From positions 33,018-97,017 of IMG/VR virus record IMGVR_UViG_3300011113_000265: a DNA stretch of 64,000 nucleotides. One strand, 5' to 3'. Under the pieces are notes generated by a model. That model did no database searches, was not told where the DNA came from, and was given only the letters and a program-made list of their open reading frames with translations. Source of the stretch: a virus. A program made the translations under genes and the position numbers. Below are positions 30,501 to 38,270 of the stretch, piece after piece (the stretch's first letter is position 1; each line of letters starts with the position of its first letter).

Positions 30501-31653
30501 TAGATTAGGTGATGAGCATATTGATGAACAAGTACTTAATAGTATGTTACAAAACTATACTATTGTTGATGGTAAATTAAAAAGACTTACTGAAAAAGAT
30601 AGAAATGCTGGTACTTATAAAAGCTTGTTAGATAGTAGTTCTGTTGATTCTGAAGGTAATCTTATTATTGAAGGATTACTTGATGCTAATGGTAAAGTTG
30701 ATGAACAAGTATATACTCAATTTAGAAATACTGTATTAAATACAATTGCTACTATTAAAGGAGGTCTTAATAGTGAAGATATGAATGCTATTAATCTTAG
30801 TATGAGTGGTAAAATGTTAATGACTTTTAGAAACTGGTTACCTGATCTTGCTGATGAAAGATTTAGAGGTATTACTGATGTATGGAGTAGTAGTAGATCA
30901 TCTTTAAGAATAAATCCTGTTACTAATACAGTTATTGAAGGTAGATATACTGCTTTTTTTAGTGATATGAATACTGAAGATAAAGCATTACTAAACTTAG
31001 TTGGAACAGTGGCTCATTCTATTGGTAAACTTAGTCTTGATGTAATTACATTTGGTGGATTTTTTAATACTGTATCACCTTTAAGATATAAAGTTAATGA
31101 GGATAGAGCTAAAATGGCTTTTGAAAAGTTTTTAGAATTGAATAAAGATTTACCTGCTGTTGCAAATGGTACTTATACTTTTGAAGATTTTTTAGAATAT
31201 AAGCAAGGTCAAATTAAAGCTTTATCAATTGAGTTACAATTTATGGTTTCAGTAATACTATTACTTATGGCTCTTGGTGGAGGTTTTGATGATGATGATG
31301 AAAAGTTTGCTAAAAAAAATCTAGCAACGCGCACTCTTTATAGAGTTCTTAATAGATATCGTAGAGAACTTGTTGGTATAATTAATCCTAATGACTGGAA
31401 TAGTATGTTTAGAGATCCACTACCTATTATGTCATTAGGTAATAAAACATTAAAAACTATAAATAATACTTTTGATACAGGTATGGATGTTACTTTTGGT
31501 GAAGCTGAAGGTAGATCTGTAATTAAGTGGTTTGGTAAAAAAGGTAAGAAAAAAGATATGACACCTGCTTTTTATTATACTTGGACTTGGATGCCTGGTT
31601 ATAAATTATTTAAATGGCTTGATATTTTTGAAAAAGATAAACAAAGACAATAA
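27535..31653 (+). CDS. Giant virion-module protein with RecB-type PD-(D/E)XK nuclease domain
   Basis: The 1372-residue protein has a RecB-family nuclease signature in its first 275 residues: KVHKALEK (H125, E129), GGTADLLIVY (D218), then GLFDYKTMS (D232 and K234) and a following Q263 in an amphipathic helix ending in Tyr. The order H, GxxD, DxK, QxxxY is that of the Cas4/RecB group, which cuts or degrades DNA. The middle is helical and coiled-coil-like. Near residues 1230-1250 a hydrophobic stretch (FMVSVILLLMALGGG) is followed by four Asp residues and could be a membrane segment. Ejection with the DNA is inferred from position, and the nuclease could act on host DNA or on the incoming genome. 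It starts with ATG overlapping the upstream stop (ATGA). Confidence 0.75.
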   Translation: MSCSIDPDKITVGEVRDLVRRKEFSEFKPNKDDAASDVIKKIQALQNKVTTELVDNTQLVKGYHLDPSGKTMRYVWLDTKELAFSGRVTDINKAKFVKRKGVKAAEELSSLPDNIIKRDAGTKVHKALEKLAFWFIKNDKSGLVANDLSKIPDVDEDQIKNELGVSDGVFLNLKEAFSEIWSTVKSTQKQIDPNGKFWINPETFMLDFTTFDKGGTADLLIVYSDKSGGLFDYKTMSPLTDENYKIKDPNWIADYKIDEFNTQISTLIDMYKKIGITKFRHARIVPIQISLAPKAKTDTTKAEGAKLTDKFVTVKMGEKFDEYLTQIPIIVEETGNESLDRAIKEAITLKNNLNKRLKKYKEDSAEYNKLVFRIKKLNKSINEIMLNKDINFMFKQYRELVNRYMKGNSLMVETRDPNNSLFLNNQKIKDLLDDLSIFEAIASSTPDFIDSLELGDFTPESYLNALNEILGKTTFLKNSLEQRLIDLNLTTDEYQAAKNDKSLSWFDKLFRRFSNINNTIFQKVKQLLDLANTRTRLDIRNFESQLKKIDQAVQAYGNSVGLSGMKVYELFVNKKTGNLHTKYLSKFYDELSEARKDKDDAFLNKYLKLREDAQEIFEKRKLDYMFKNSLVESDLEKNDAYIKWESENNPSKPSSNTKYSNYWFTYYEINEDAIPNEYFNPDFIKIKSNQALLDYYNFWTDSMETFREYLDLSGDKIPRNFIPWIKANTVEQFMNNGINISLDSFKNIMSIQENNELVFREGYIELKSEIDPDTGLPKREIPRYFINPLINQQGEIDSSLKSFDLSSSLMIFAGMAYNYNNLKEHENTIEALKEVLAKLGVVQTTAEGKTLPNSEIGKRSAEFKLLEDLINSQLYGAYYKEKPSKATQGLQKLRSYQQLTTLALDPISSTVNLMGARTNALFQGVKGYFYTRAMYNKALDNRFRDTERYKALAHFFQPYANKRVDEIAKEFKGNKIAKKFSYDNLFVGFRLGDEHIDEQVLNSMLQNYTIVDGKLKRLTEKDRNAGTYKSLLDSSSVDSEGNLIIEGLLDANGKVDEQVYTQFRNTVLNTIATIKGGLNSEDMNAINLSMSGKMLMTFRNWLPDLADERFRGITDVWSSSRSSLRINPVTNTVIEGRYTAFFSDMNTEDKALLNLVGTVAHSIGKLSLDVITFGGFFNTVSPLRYKVNEDRAKMAFEKFLELNKDLPAVANGTYTFEDFLEYKQGQIKALSIELQFMVSVILLLMALGGGFDDDDEKFAKKNLATRTLYRVLNRYRRELVGIINPNDWNSMFRDPLPIMSLGNKTLKTINNTFDTGMDVTFGEAEGRSVIKWFGKKGKKKDMTPAFYYTWTWMPGYKLFKWLDIFEKDKQRQ

Positions 31654-31669
31654 AATAAAAAGGGGAGTT

Positions 31670-32107
31670 ATGAAATTGTGGAAAGATATTCCAGGATATG
31701 AAGGATTTTATCAAGCTGATATATTTGGAAATATAAGATCTATTCGTTTTAAAAAACAAAAAAAGTTAAAATTTAGTTTTACAAAAACAGGATATTTAAA
31801 AATAAAATTAACTAATAGATATGGTAAACAAAATACGCATCAAGTTCATCGACTTATTGCATTAACATTTTTACCAAACTCTCAAAATTTACCAATAGTT
31901 CATCATAAAAATAATATAAGATCAGATAATAATATTGAAAATCTTGAATGGGTAAATCAAAAATATAATGTATTAAAAGAAAATAAATTATATATTACTT
32001 TATCAAAAAAAGAAAAATCAATTGTTGATGAATTTTCTAGAATGATTATAAAATATGGTGTTGAAAAATGTTATAATATTTTATATAAAATAAAAGGGGA
32101 GAAATAA
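31670..32107 (+). CDS. NUMOD4-HNH homing endonuclease
   Basis: The protein has 145 residues. It begins WKDIPGYEGFYQADIFGNIRS, the NUMOD4 motif that binds DNA in homing endonucleases, followed by QVHRLIALTFLPN and PIVHHKNNIRSDNNIENLEW, an HNH core (H-H-x-N-x-x-x-x-D-N). Such enzymes cut alleles lacking the gene and so spread it. I chose the ATG at 31670 rather than the upstream in-frame ATG at 31619, because the longer version overlaps the previous gene and the shorter one has a purine-rich AGGGGAG just before it, one of the few Shine-Dalgarno-like sites in the window. It sits at the extreme end of the late operon, and its stop lies inside the terminator hairpin. It appears intact. Confidence 0.88.
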   Translation: MKLWKDIPGYEGFYQADIFGNIRSIRFKKQKKLKFSFTKTGYLKIKLTNRYGKQNTHQVHRLIALTFLPNSQNLPIVHHKNNIRSDNNIENLEWVNQKYNVLKENKLYITLSKKEKSIVDEFSRMIIKYGVEKCYNILYKIKGEK

Positions 32108-32120
32108 AATTCTCCCCTTT
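32093..32120. terminator. Bidirectional terminator between converging modules
   Basis: An 11-bp perfect stem (AAAGGGGAGAA at 32093-32103 with 32110-32120) encloses a 6-base ATAAAA loop. A-rich sequence lies on the left flank and TTT within the right arm, so the RNA hairpin is followed by U residues on both strands. It lies exactly where the plus-strand late genes and the minus-strand genes converge, 5 bases from the end of the AP2-like gene. Confidence 0.85.
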
Positions 32121-32124
32121 CTTA

Positions 32125-32367
32125 TTATGCTTTATTAGCTTGTTTAATAGCCTTTTTAGCTCGGTCAATTGATTTAAAACTACCTAGGTATACTCTAGTA
32201 CCATTAATAGTAGGACGTGCCATATAAGTTACATTATCAGGGTTATTGTTAGAAACATAGATTCCTTTAGGAAGTGTTTCACCTGTACTTGTAACACGCT
32301 TACCTTTAATAGTTTTAGTAGTTACACATTTAATTTTACCTTTTGTAGTTCCTTTACCTTTCTTCAT
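32125..32367 (-). CDS. AP2-like DNA-binding protein
   Basis: The protein has about 80 residues. The C-terminal half (GIYVSNNNPDNVTYMARP, NGTRVYLGSF, then DRAKKAIKQANKA) fits the AP2/integrase-type DNA-binding fold: three beta strands followed by a helix, with the G-x-Y, R-x-x-x-x-G and LG-x-F positions. The N-terminus is strongly basic. I chose ATG at 32367, which follows the PhoH stop without overlap; starts at 32400 and 32409 are in frame but overlap PhoH. In phages such domains occur alone or fused to homing endonucleases. Here it is the last gene of the minus-strand module, and a regulator of that module or a remnant of a mobile gene are both possible. Confidence 0.65.
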   Translation of the reverse strand: MKKGKGTTKGKIKCVTTKTIKGKRVTSTGETLPKGIYVSNNNPDNVTYMARPTINGTRVYLGSFKSIDRAKKAIKQANKA

Positions 32368-32389
32368 AATCTTTAATTTAAAATTGTTA

Positions 32390-33052
32390 TTACTTACCAT
32401 TATATTCATAATCTAATATCTTACCTACTAGATCAGATCTGTGATTTTCTTTAAGTTTAATCCACTTAATTCCATCTATTGACTTAGACAGTTCAATAGC
32501 ATAAGAAAGTCCGTTAAACTCATCCTTTATGTCTTTCTGCTCATTATCACCATTAATAATTATCTTACCAGTTTTTCCTAATCTTGTAAGTACAGCTAAC
32601 ATTTCAGCTTTAGTAGTGTTTTGACTTTCTTCTACAATTAATATATCATCAATAGTTTTACCTCTAATAAACTGAATAGGTAAAGCTTTAATCTTTTCAC
32701 TTTTTAACAGAGTATCAATTTCTTCTTTATTAGTACAACATTTATTAAGGTTATCTAAGAAAGCTTCCATATAAGGATCAAACTTTTCATTTAACTCACC
32801 AGGTAAAAAACCTAATGATTTACCTACTTCAATAGCTGCTCTTGTATTCCAAATGCAATCTACTTGTTTCTTTTTTAAGAAGTCTAGTGCTGTTTGAGCA
32901 CAGACCAGGGATTTACCTGATCCTGCTCTACCAGTCACTATAACTATTTGATTGTCTATTATTAATTGTTTAGCTTTCTTTTGTTCTTCATTTAACTGAA
33001 TAGCATTGATAGCTTTAATTTCATTTTTTCTTGGTCTATTTGGTGTTTTCAT
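32390..33052 (-). CDS. phoH: PhoH-like P-loop ATPase
   Basis: The 220-residue protein shows the PhoH family pattern. The start is QLNEEQKKAKQLIIDNQ, Walker A is GRAGSGKS at residues 41-48, a Walker B-like ILIVEESQN lies at 137-145 (Glu-Glu in place of the usual Asp-Glu), then come IINGDNEQ and a terminal KENHRSD motif. PhoH proteins are helicase-related ATPases thought to act on RNA. They are very common in phages, but their phage role is unresolved. The length (220) suits a single PhoH domain without accessory domains. Its start overlaps the end of the upstream HNH gene by 17 bases, which suggests that the homing gene was inserted just before it. The AP2-like gene follows. Confidence 0.9.
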   Translation of the reverse strand: MKTPNRPRKNEIKAINAIQLNEEQKKAKQLIIDNQIVIVTGRAGSGKSLVCAQTALDFLKKKQVDCIWNTRAAIEVGKSLGFLPGELNEKFDPYMEAFLDNLNKCCTNKEEIDTLLKSEKIKALPIQFIRGKTIDDILIVEESQNTTKAEMLAVLTRLGKTGKIIINGDNEQKDIKDEFNGLSYAIELSKSIDGIKWIKLKENHRSDLVGKILDYEYNGK

Positions 33053-33548
33053 TACTCCTTTTAAATTGTATTAATTTTAAAGCATCAGCTAATAATATAA
33101 ACTCATCATGTGTAAATCTATTTGATTTTGTATTATTACATAACCAACAACAAACAGTTAAATTATCATAAACATAATTTTTAGTATTATCTTTTCTATC
33201 AAGATTATATCTATTATTAGTTGCTTTCCAATTAATTGTAGTATTACAATAAGTACAATTAGTAATATCTGTAAATTTTAAAAATTGTTCAAATGTTAAA
33301 TTGCAAAAAATATTTTTCTTTTTAGCAGAATTTAATAATTTAGTATAAATAGCTTGATAAGGATGTTTTATATTTATTTTTTTTAACCCTACTGCTGATG
33401 AACAATATTGACAACATGTTGTTTTACGTCTATATAAATTATTAATTTCAACTTTAAATTCTTTATTACAATTAGTACAATTAAAATAATAATATTTTTT
33501 TAAACCTATTTTTTCAAATTTTATTGAATCTTCTATTTTTAAAATCAT
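33036..33548 (-). CDS. HNH endonuclease with zinc-ribbon N-terminus
   Basis: The protein has about 170 residues. The N-terminal part has two Cys pairs (CTNC, CQYC) that could bind zinc. The C-terminal part has CTYC, then NLDRKDNTKNYVYDNLTVCC and a CNNTKSNR tail, the arrangement of zinc-containing HNH homing endonucleases found next to phage genes. I chose the ATG at 33548, 5 bases after the ribonucleotide reductase stop, over the ATG at 33569, which overlaps that gene. It ends with TAG inside the first codons of PhoH. Location between two conserved genes and extreme AT-richness fit a free-standing homing gene. Whether it is active cannot be told. Confidence 0.8.
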   Translation of the reverse strand: MILKIEDSIKFEKIGLKKYYYFNCTNCNKEFKVEINNLYRRKTTCCQYCSSAVGLKKINIKHPYQAIYTKLLNSAKKKNIFCNLTFEQFLKFTDITNCTYCNTTINWKATNNRYNLDRKDNTKNYVYDNLTVCCWLCNNTKSNRFTHDEFILLADALKLIQFKRSNENTK

Positions 33549-33553
33549 AATTA

Positions 33554-35473
33554 TTATTTTATAGGACAACTACCATTATCACAATCTTGAATATCAAAAT
33601 CAGATTCTTTTATTTGAACTGAAGTTATAGATATTATTTTTTTAGATAATTCATAATATTTTTCTTTACTTATTTTTTCATAAGGAGCTTGTTTAAATCC
33701 ATGTCCATATTTTAATAAAAAAGATAAAGTTTTAAAATTATCTTTATAATAAGTTTTTAAATATTCTTTAATTTCAGGTAAATCTTCTTTATTGTAATAT
33801 ACAGTACAACTAACTGAGTTATCGCTCCATTCTGCTTGCATTTTTCTTACCATTTCAAGTTGTTCTTTCCAAGTATAATTATCTGCTACAGGAGTAGTTT
33901 CAGGTAATTTGCAAGGAAATTCTACAACCATTGTAGAACTATCATCTGAACCATCAAAATTAATTTGAGGTTCAATATGATAACCGTGAGATTTACAAAC
34001 TTGTAATAAAGGTGATGATGATGCTATTCTTATACGTCTTATATAATAAGGACCAGCTGGGTTAGGATGTACACCAGGTGTAACTCCTGCTAATAAACTT
34101 AATGTTCCTGAAGGTTTAACAGTTGTTAATTTAATACTGTAAGGAAATCCTTTATTTTCAGAATATTCTTTATCATATTTTCTCAACCAAACATATGCAT
34201 CTTTCAACCAAGATCTTTGTTCTTCAGTAGCTTGGAGAATACCAGTCATACCTATACCCATCCTCATATTAGTATTTACAATAGCTTCTGTTTCTTTAAG
34301 ACTACAATGTAATGCTAAAGAATGTTTATTAACTCTATAAGTTAATCCTAAAATACTAATTAATTCATCATATGAAGTAATATTAGGTAAATAAACTTCA
34401 GATAAACAACAAGTTTCAAAATTATTTAAAGATTGTTCTGCACAAGGATTGTATACAACTACATTTTTATCAGGATAATTAGTATCTCCTGTTCTTCCTA
34501 TTTTTCTAGATAATTCTAAATTTATAAATCCATAAGGTTCACCTTGATTATAAGTTTCCCAAAAAGCTTCAGGTAATTTAGATACATCATCACAAGCAAC
34601 TGAATTATTACTCATAGATCTCCAATTAGGAATAGAACCTAAATCCCATCTTTTAGCTTGTAAATATTCTATATCATCATAATCACCTATACTTATTTGA
34701 GCACTTCTACGTACATTTCCAGCTACTACAATAAAACCAATAATATTCATAATATCTAAACAATCTATAGGTCTAAGATTATTATTTGCTCTATTATTTA
34801 AAATATTATTAATTTCATTAATACCCCAACATAATTCTTCTGGTCCGCTAGCTGTACCTCCAAATCCTTTAATAGGAGCACCTTTACTTCTTATAAGTTG
34901 TGTACTGTAAGTAAAACTTTCACCTGAATAAAAATGAGCTTTAAGAACTTTACCTAAAAGTTTTACCCAACCTTCACGAGTATCTGGTACAATATAATCA
35001 GCATCTGCTGTATCTAATCGTTTAACTTCAAGTTTATTTTTTAAAATAGGTATTTTATTTACATATTCTTTTTGAATATTAAAACCAACACCAACACCTA
35101 ACATTAAACTTTCAAAAGTCCAAGTAAAAGGTCTTATAGGACTATCTACTACAACACCAGCACAATTTTGTAAACTAGGTAATCCTAATTTATCTACAGT
35201 TGTTGTACCTAATTGCCACATAAATCTACCAGCCACACTCCATTTAAGAGCAGATCTAGTTTTTCTATAAAGTTCTTCTTCTTCAAAAGTAAATCCTACA
35301 TTTAATTGAGTTTTACATGCTTTTAATTCTCTTTCAATAACATCATAAAATTCTTCTGTAGGAGAATTTATATCTTCTTCATTTAATCTTCTAGCATAAG
35401 TTCTTTTAAATGTAATGTACCCAATTTCTCCCCAAGGAGTTTTGTTTAATTCTTTTTGTTTGTTTTCTATCAT
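33554..35473 (-). CDS. Class II (B12-dependent) ribonucleotide reductase
   Basis: The 639-residue protein is a monomeric adenosylcobalamin-dependent reductase that makes deoxyribonucleotides. Its catalytic residues match Lactobacillus RTPR by spacing: C104 in LQNCAGVVV and C355 in ETCC are the redox pair, C344 in NPCAEQ is the thiyl-radical cysteine, E346 follows it, and the C-terminal C-x4-C (C631, C636) is the shuttle pair. The GTASGPEELCW and GNVRRSAQI segments are also typical. It is about 100 residues shorter than RTPR, with no finger-loop insertion that I can define. All catalytic cysteines are present, so it should be active if the host supplies cobalamin. It works with the neighbouring dUTPase and the DUF5664-like enzyme in nucleotide supply. 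Confidence 0.92.
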   Translation of the reverse strand: MIENKQKELNKTPWGEIGYITFKRTYARRLNEEDINSPTEEFYDVIERELKACKTQLNVGFTFEEEELYRKTRSALKWSVAGRFMWQLGTTTVDKLGLPSLQNCAGVVVDSPIRPFTWTFESLMLGVGVGFNIQKEYVNKIPILKNKLEVKRLDTADADYIVPDTREGWVKLLGKVLKAHFYSGESFTYSTQLIRSKGAPIKGFGGTASGPEELCWGINEINNILNNRANNNLRPIDCLDIMNIIGFIVVAGNVRRSAQISIGDYDDIEYLQAKRWDLGSIPNWRSMSNNSVACDDVSKLPEAFWETYNQGEPYGFINLELSRKIGRTGDTNYPDKNVVVYNPCAEQSLNNFETCCLSEVYLPNITSYDELISILGLTYRVNKHSLALHCSLKETEAIVNTNMRMGIGMTGILQATEEQRSWLKDAYVWLRKYDKEYSENKGFPYSIKLTTVKPSGTLSLLAGVTPGVHPNPAGPYYIRRIRIASSSPLLQVCKSHGYHIEPQINFDGSDDSSTMVVEFPCKLPETTPVADNYTWKEQLEMVRKMQAEWSDNSVSCTVYYNKEDLPEIKEYLKTYYKDNFKTLSFLLKYGHGFKQAPYEKISKEKYYELSKKIISITSVQIKESDFDIQDCDNGSCPIK

Positions 35474-35506
35474 ATATATTATTTAATTCCTACACTTAAT
35501 TGAATA

Positions 35507-35527
35507 GGGGGATACAATTTATCCCCC
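35507..35527 (-). terminator. G/C-stem hairpin upstream of the reductase gene
   Basis: A 7-bp stem (GGGGGAT at 35507-35513 with ATCCCCC at 35521-35527) has a 7-base loop. It stands out as a G/C block in AT-rich sequence, in the 99-base gap between the UVR-motif gene and the reductase gene. No clear U-run follows on the minus strand, so partial termination or a 5'-UTR structure controlling the reductase are both possible. Confidence 0.5.
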
Positions 35528-35572
35528 ATATTCTTCATTCCCAACTTATTCTAATAATATATAGAATAGTAA

Positions 35573-35899
35573 TTACTTATTTTGTTTAAGAGCTTGAATA
35601 GTATCTCTTAATATAGCAGCTCTTTCAAAATCTTGATTTTTTATAGCTTCATTCAGCTCATTTGACTTTTCTTTTATAAGTCTAGTGTTATCAGTATTAT
35701 TATTCTTATAACTATAAGTAGTTTCTGAATAAAAACCTCCATTAGCAGTTCTACCACTAATTTCTGTTACAACAACACCATCTTTTTCATATACTTTTTT
35801 AGTCATTTCAGACTCATTAAGTTCTGATTTAATAGATTCTTCTAATGATCTATTTGATAACATCTTATTAAGATATTGACTTAAATAATTTGGATACAT
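35573..35899 (-). CDS. Small protein with C-terminal UVR motif
   Basis: The protein has about 108 residues. The C-terminal 35 residues (KSNELNEAIKNQDFERAAIL, then RDTIQALKQ) fit the UVR motif, a helical hairpin that mediates UvrB-UvrC contact and also occurs in McsA and Clp adaptors. The N-terminal part is polar, with a beta-like YEKDGVVVTEISG segment. I chose the ATG at 35899, just after the previous stop, rather than 35989; the longer version overlaps the exonuclease gene by 89 bases and adds an unlikely hydrophobic leader. It could act as an adaptor to host UvrB/C or Clp, but the partner is unknown. Confidence 0.65.
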   Translation of the reverse strand: MYPNYLSQYLNKMLSNRSLEESIKSELNESEMTKKVYEKDGVVVTEISGRTANGGFYSETTYSYKNNNTDNTRLIKEKSNELNEAIKNQDFERAAILRDTIQALKQNK

Positions 35900-35900
35900 A

Positions 35901-36665
35901 TTACTTTTTATTAGGATTTTTAATTGAAATTGAATGATACTTACCACAATCATTACATCTATACTGTTGAGTATATCTACCAGCAGCACTTATACGTAGT
36001 TTAACTTTTCTAATATTAGTTGAGTTACATTCTACACAATGAATACCGTTACCTTCTATACGTACAGTTTTTGTAATTTTGTTCTTTAAATAAGGATTAA
36101 GTTTTAAGAATACTTTTTCTAATAAAATAACATCGTTTTTACAATATTGTACCATTTTGTACAAAGAGTGTCTGTTATTTCTTAAAATAATATCATCCCA
36201 TAACTCTAATCCACCTGTTTCTATTTTACCATCAAGACCTATAAACTTACTTATATAATCTAATTTATTAGAATTAAATAAGAATAGTTTCTTAGCTTCT
36301 TTTAAGGTATCAATAGATTGAATATAAGGAGTTAATGCTACTCCATGGTATAAACATCTAGTTCTAAACCACTTAACGTCAAATTTATCACCATTATGAG
36401 TTACCACTTCATCAGCTGAATTTAAGATCTCTGAGAACTTAAGAATCATGCTACTATCATCACCTCTATTCCATGTTAAACATTTAACATTTTTATCACC
36501 TTCCCACTTGTAACAGATACAAATTATGGCTCTTTCTTTAATTATACTACTAGGATCTAGCTTAATATCATAACCAATCCTCCAGGATTTTACAATATTA
36601 TAACTAGTTTCTATATCAAAGTATAATCTTTTGATCTTATTAACTCTCTTATCAGTTACTTTCAT
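35901..36665 (-). CDS. DnaQ-like 3'-5' exonuclease with zinc ribbon
   Basis: The protein has 254 residues. The RNase H-like DEDD exonuclease pattern is clear: RLYFDIETS (D17, E19), VTHNGDKFDVKWF, and KMVQYCKNDVILLE (Y-C-x-x-D). It removes nucleotides from 3' ends using two metal ions. The last 60 residues add a zinc ribbon (HCVECNSTNI, then YRCNDCGKYH) with four cysteines, which probably binds nucleic acid. This form with a separate ribbon occurs in phage replication modules as a free-standing proofreading or repair exonuclease. The polymerase here has its own exonuclease domain, so the role is probably repair or RNA/DNA end processing. It overlaps the 73-residue gene upstream by 14 bases. 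Confidence 0.85.
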   Translation of the reverse strand: MKVTDKRVNKIKRLYFDIETSYNIVKSWRIGYDIKLDPSSIIKERAIICICYKWEGDKNVKCLTWNRGDDSSMILKFSEILNSADEVVTHNGDKFDVKWFRTRCLYHGVALTPYIQSIDTLKEAKKLFLFNSNKLDYISKFIGLDGKIETGGLELWDDIILRNNRHSLYKMVQYCKNDVILLEKVFLKLNPYLKNKITKTVRIEGNGIHCVECNSTNIRKVKLRISAAGRYTQQYRCNDCGKYHSISIKNPNKK

Positions 36666-36873
36666 TCTTTAAATATTTATTAATAATTCCTTCAATATTA
36701 GGTTTAAGTTTATCAGGATCAGTTATTAAATATTCTTTAATAATAGATTTCTCTTCCTCACTACAACTATTATAAAGAGTCATAACTTGATCAGATTTTA
36801 TACCTAATAAATGAGCTGTCACTTCTATAAAGCCACCAGTTTCATTAGTTTCCTGAACTTCCAAATCCTCCAT
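36652..36873 (-). CDS. Small acidic protein, function unknown
   Basis: The 73-residue protein is acidic and helical (LGIKSDQVMTLYNSCSEEEK, then IIKEYLITDP). There is no membrane segment or zinc motif. It overlaps the dUTPase gene upstream by 29 bases and the exonuclease downstream by 14, so it is part of one translationally linked operon. I do not recognise the family. Its steady place in a nucleotide-metabolism block is the only hint to its job. Confidence 0.55.
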   Translation of the reverse strand: MEDLEVQETNETGGFIEVTAHLLGIKSDQVMTLYNSCSEEEKSIIKEYLITDPDKLKPNIEGIINKYLKNESN

Positions 36874-37339
36874 GTCCTCTATCAGTTATAGGTAATTCAT
36901 GTACTTCACTAAAATGAATAGTAGGTACAGGCATTACAATTAATTGACCTACCTTATCTCCTACATTATAAATCTTAGGATTAGTTTTATACTTAAAACG
37001 TAGTTTAAGCTCTCCTACATATCCTGAATCTACTACACCAACAGCATTACTAAGATATAAATCTTTCTTAGAAATACTACTTCTAGGATAAATAAAACCT
37101 GCGTAACCTTCAGGAATCTTTACAGCAAGTCCAGTACCATATTCATAATACGCAGCTTCTTCAGGTGTAGCTGGTACATGAGTTACACTAACTGCTGTTA
37201 AATCTGCTCCAGCATCACTAAAATTAGCATATGATGGCATCTTAGCATCAGGATGTAACTTTTTTAATTTAACATAAACATAATTAGTTTTAGTGTCTTC
37301 TGCATACTTTATTATTTCTTCTTCATTCATTTTATTCAA
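36845..37339 (-). CDS. dut: dUTPase (dUTP diphosphatase)
   Basis: The 164-residue trimeric-type dUTPase has all five motifs: DAGADL (42-47), PRSSISKK (85-92), NAVGVVDSGYVGE (98-110, catalytic D104), GDKVGQLIV (127-135) and the C-terminal arm RGHGGFGSSG (154-163). It hydrolyses dUTP to dUMP and pyrophosphate, keeping uracil out of DNA and feeding thymidylate synthesis. An insertion of about 12 residues (HVPATPEEAAYYEYG) lies between motifs 1 and 2, where phage enzymes vary. The length is normal. It overlaps its upstream neighbour by 8 bases. Confidence 0.96.
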   Translation of the reverse strand: MNKMNEEEIIKYAEDTKTNYVYVKLKKLHPDAKMPSYANFSDAGADLTAVSVTHVPATPEEAAYYEYGTGLAVKIPEGYAGFIYPRSSISKKDLYLSNAVGVVDSGYVGELKLRFKYKTNPKIYNVGDKVGQLIVMPVPTIHFSEVHELPITDRGHGGFGSSGN

Positions 37340-37682
37340 ATATTAATTCTGTTTGTTTATTACTACTTATTTTGTAACTAATATTTCTATCATCAATTAC
37401 AGTACCAGTTAAAATACCATCTAAAGCCATCATTGCATTACAAGCCACTAAAGCTAAATGATGTACATTAGATTCATCTATATCATCTTTATCAACATTG
37501 GTTAGATATTGATTTAAATGTCTATGTAATGCGTCTAAATATCTAGTTACAGGCATTGGTTTAGAATAATTAAATTGTCCATATTTATTTAATCCAACCG
37601 TAAAACCTTTTGCTACTTCTAATAAAGCTTTTTGAGGTATACTAGTAAAACTAGGTTTACCTTTATCAAACTTTGTAGCCAT
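37332..37682 (-). CDS. dATP/dGTP diphosphohydrolase-like protein (DUF5664)
   Basis: The protein has about 116 residues. The sequence MATKFDKGKPSFTSIPQKAL, KYGQFNY and RYLDALHRHLNQYL with HHLALVACNAMMALD follows the phage DUF5664 family. That family is all-alpha, related to MazG nucleotide pyrophosphohydrolases, and includes MazZ-like dATP/dGTP diphosphohydrolases. I chose ATG 37682, which lies 5 bases after the preceding stop, over 37721, which would overlap. In phages with modified adenine, relatives hydrolyse dATP/dGTP, but here it may simply trim the nucleotide pool, since no PurZ gene is visible in the window. Substrate is inferred from the family only. Confidence 0.75.
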   Translation of the reverse strand: MATKFDKGKPSFTSIPQKALLEVAKGFTVGLNKYGQFNYSKPMPVTRYLDALHRHLNQYLTNVDKDDIDESNVHHLALVACNAMMALDGILTGTVIDDRNISYKISSNKQTELIFE

Positions 37683-37686
37683 CTCA

Positions 37687-38253
37687 TTAGTCTTTAAAGT
37701 GTTCATCTTTATAAATTTCAATGTCTAAATTTGGTATACTCATAATTTCTGCATCAGCACTTAATTTCTCATTAAGTTCATCTTCAAGTTTTTTTCTAGC
37801 TTCTTTAGTAGGATATAAGCATTCTTTAATTTTCTTATAAACTATTTTAGTAATATCATACTTTAACAAAGTGTTTAGTAGATTTTCTTTATAGTCTTCA
37901 GACATCTTAGAATACTTACCCTCTATAAATTTATAATAATCATTCACATATTGCTGAGGTATATTCATCTTAATAATGTGCCAATTATTTGTAGATTTAG
38001 TTCCACAATAATATTCATCTGTATTTAAAGTATCATTAATTTTATTAAAGTTATAAAAATCTTTAATAGGTTTCTTAAATACAAGATACATTACAGGATC
38101 TGTTTTACCTATGTAGCAATTGTGAAAATCTTCACCATAAAAATCAAAAGGATAACTTAACATACACCTAATAAAAACTCTAGCTTTTGTTAACTTATCG
38201 TAATCAAAGTTAGATTTTTTATTATTAGTTTCCTCATTCTCCACAACAATCAT
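37687..38253 (-). CDS. Hypothetical protein, replication/nucleotide operon
   Basis: The protein has 188 residues. The N-terminus is polar. The middle is aromatic-rich (MLSYPFDFYGEDFHNCYIGK, then FYNFNKINDTL). The C-terminal part is a charged helix (YPTKEARKKLEDELNEKLSA). It could be a small alpha/beta domain with a C-terminal coiled coil. I do not recognise it, and no catalytic motif is evident. It sits between the flap nuclease and the DUF5664 gene with short gaps (17 and 4 bases), so it is co-transcribed with replication genes. Confidence 0.55.
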   Translation of the reverse strand: MIVVENEETNNKKSNFDYDKLTKARVFIRCMLSYPFDFYGEDFHNCYIGKTDPVMYLVFKKPIKDFYNFNKINDTLNTDEYYCGTKSTNNWHIIKMNIPQQYVNDYYKFIEGKYSKMSEDYKENLLNTLLKYDITKIVYKKIKECLYPTKEARKKLEDELNEKLSADAEIMSIPNLDIEIYKDEHFKD

Positions 38254-38270
38254 CCTTAATTTATTAATTA

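Noticed and set aside
42-32107. TAG or TGA stop-codon reassignment as in some crAss-like phages
   Set aside because: All late genes are open in the standard code, and TAG is used as a normal stop at 43816 and 49373 and TGA at several genes.
32093-35572. tRNA genes in the gaps around the module junction
   Set aside because: The gaps hold only simple hairpins; no cloverleaf or TTC-loop sequence was seen there or in other gaps.
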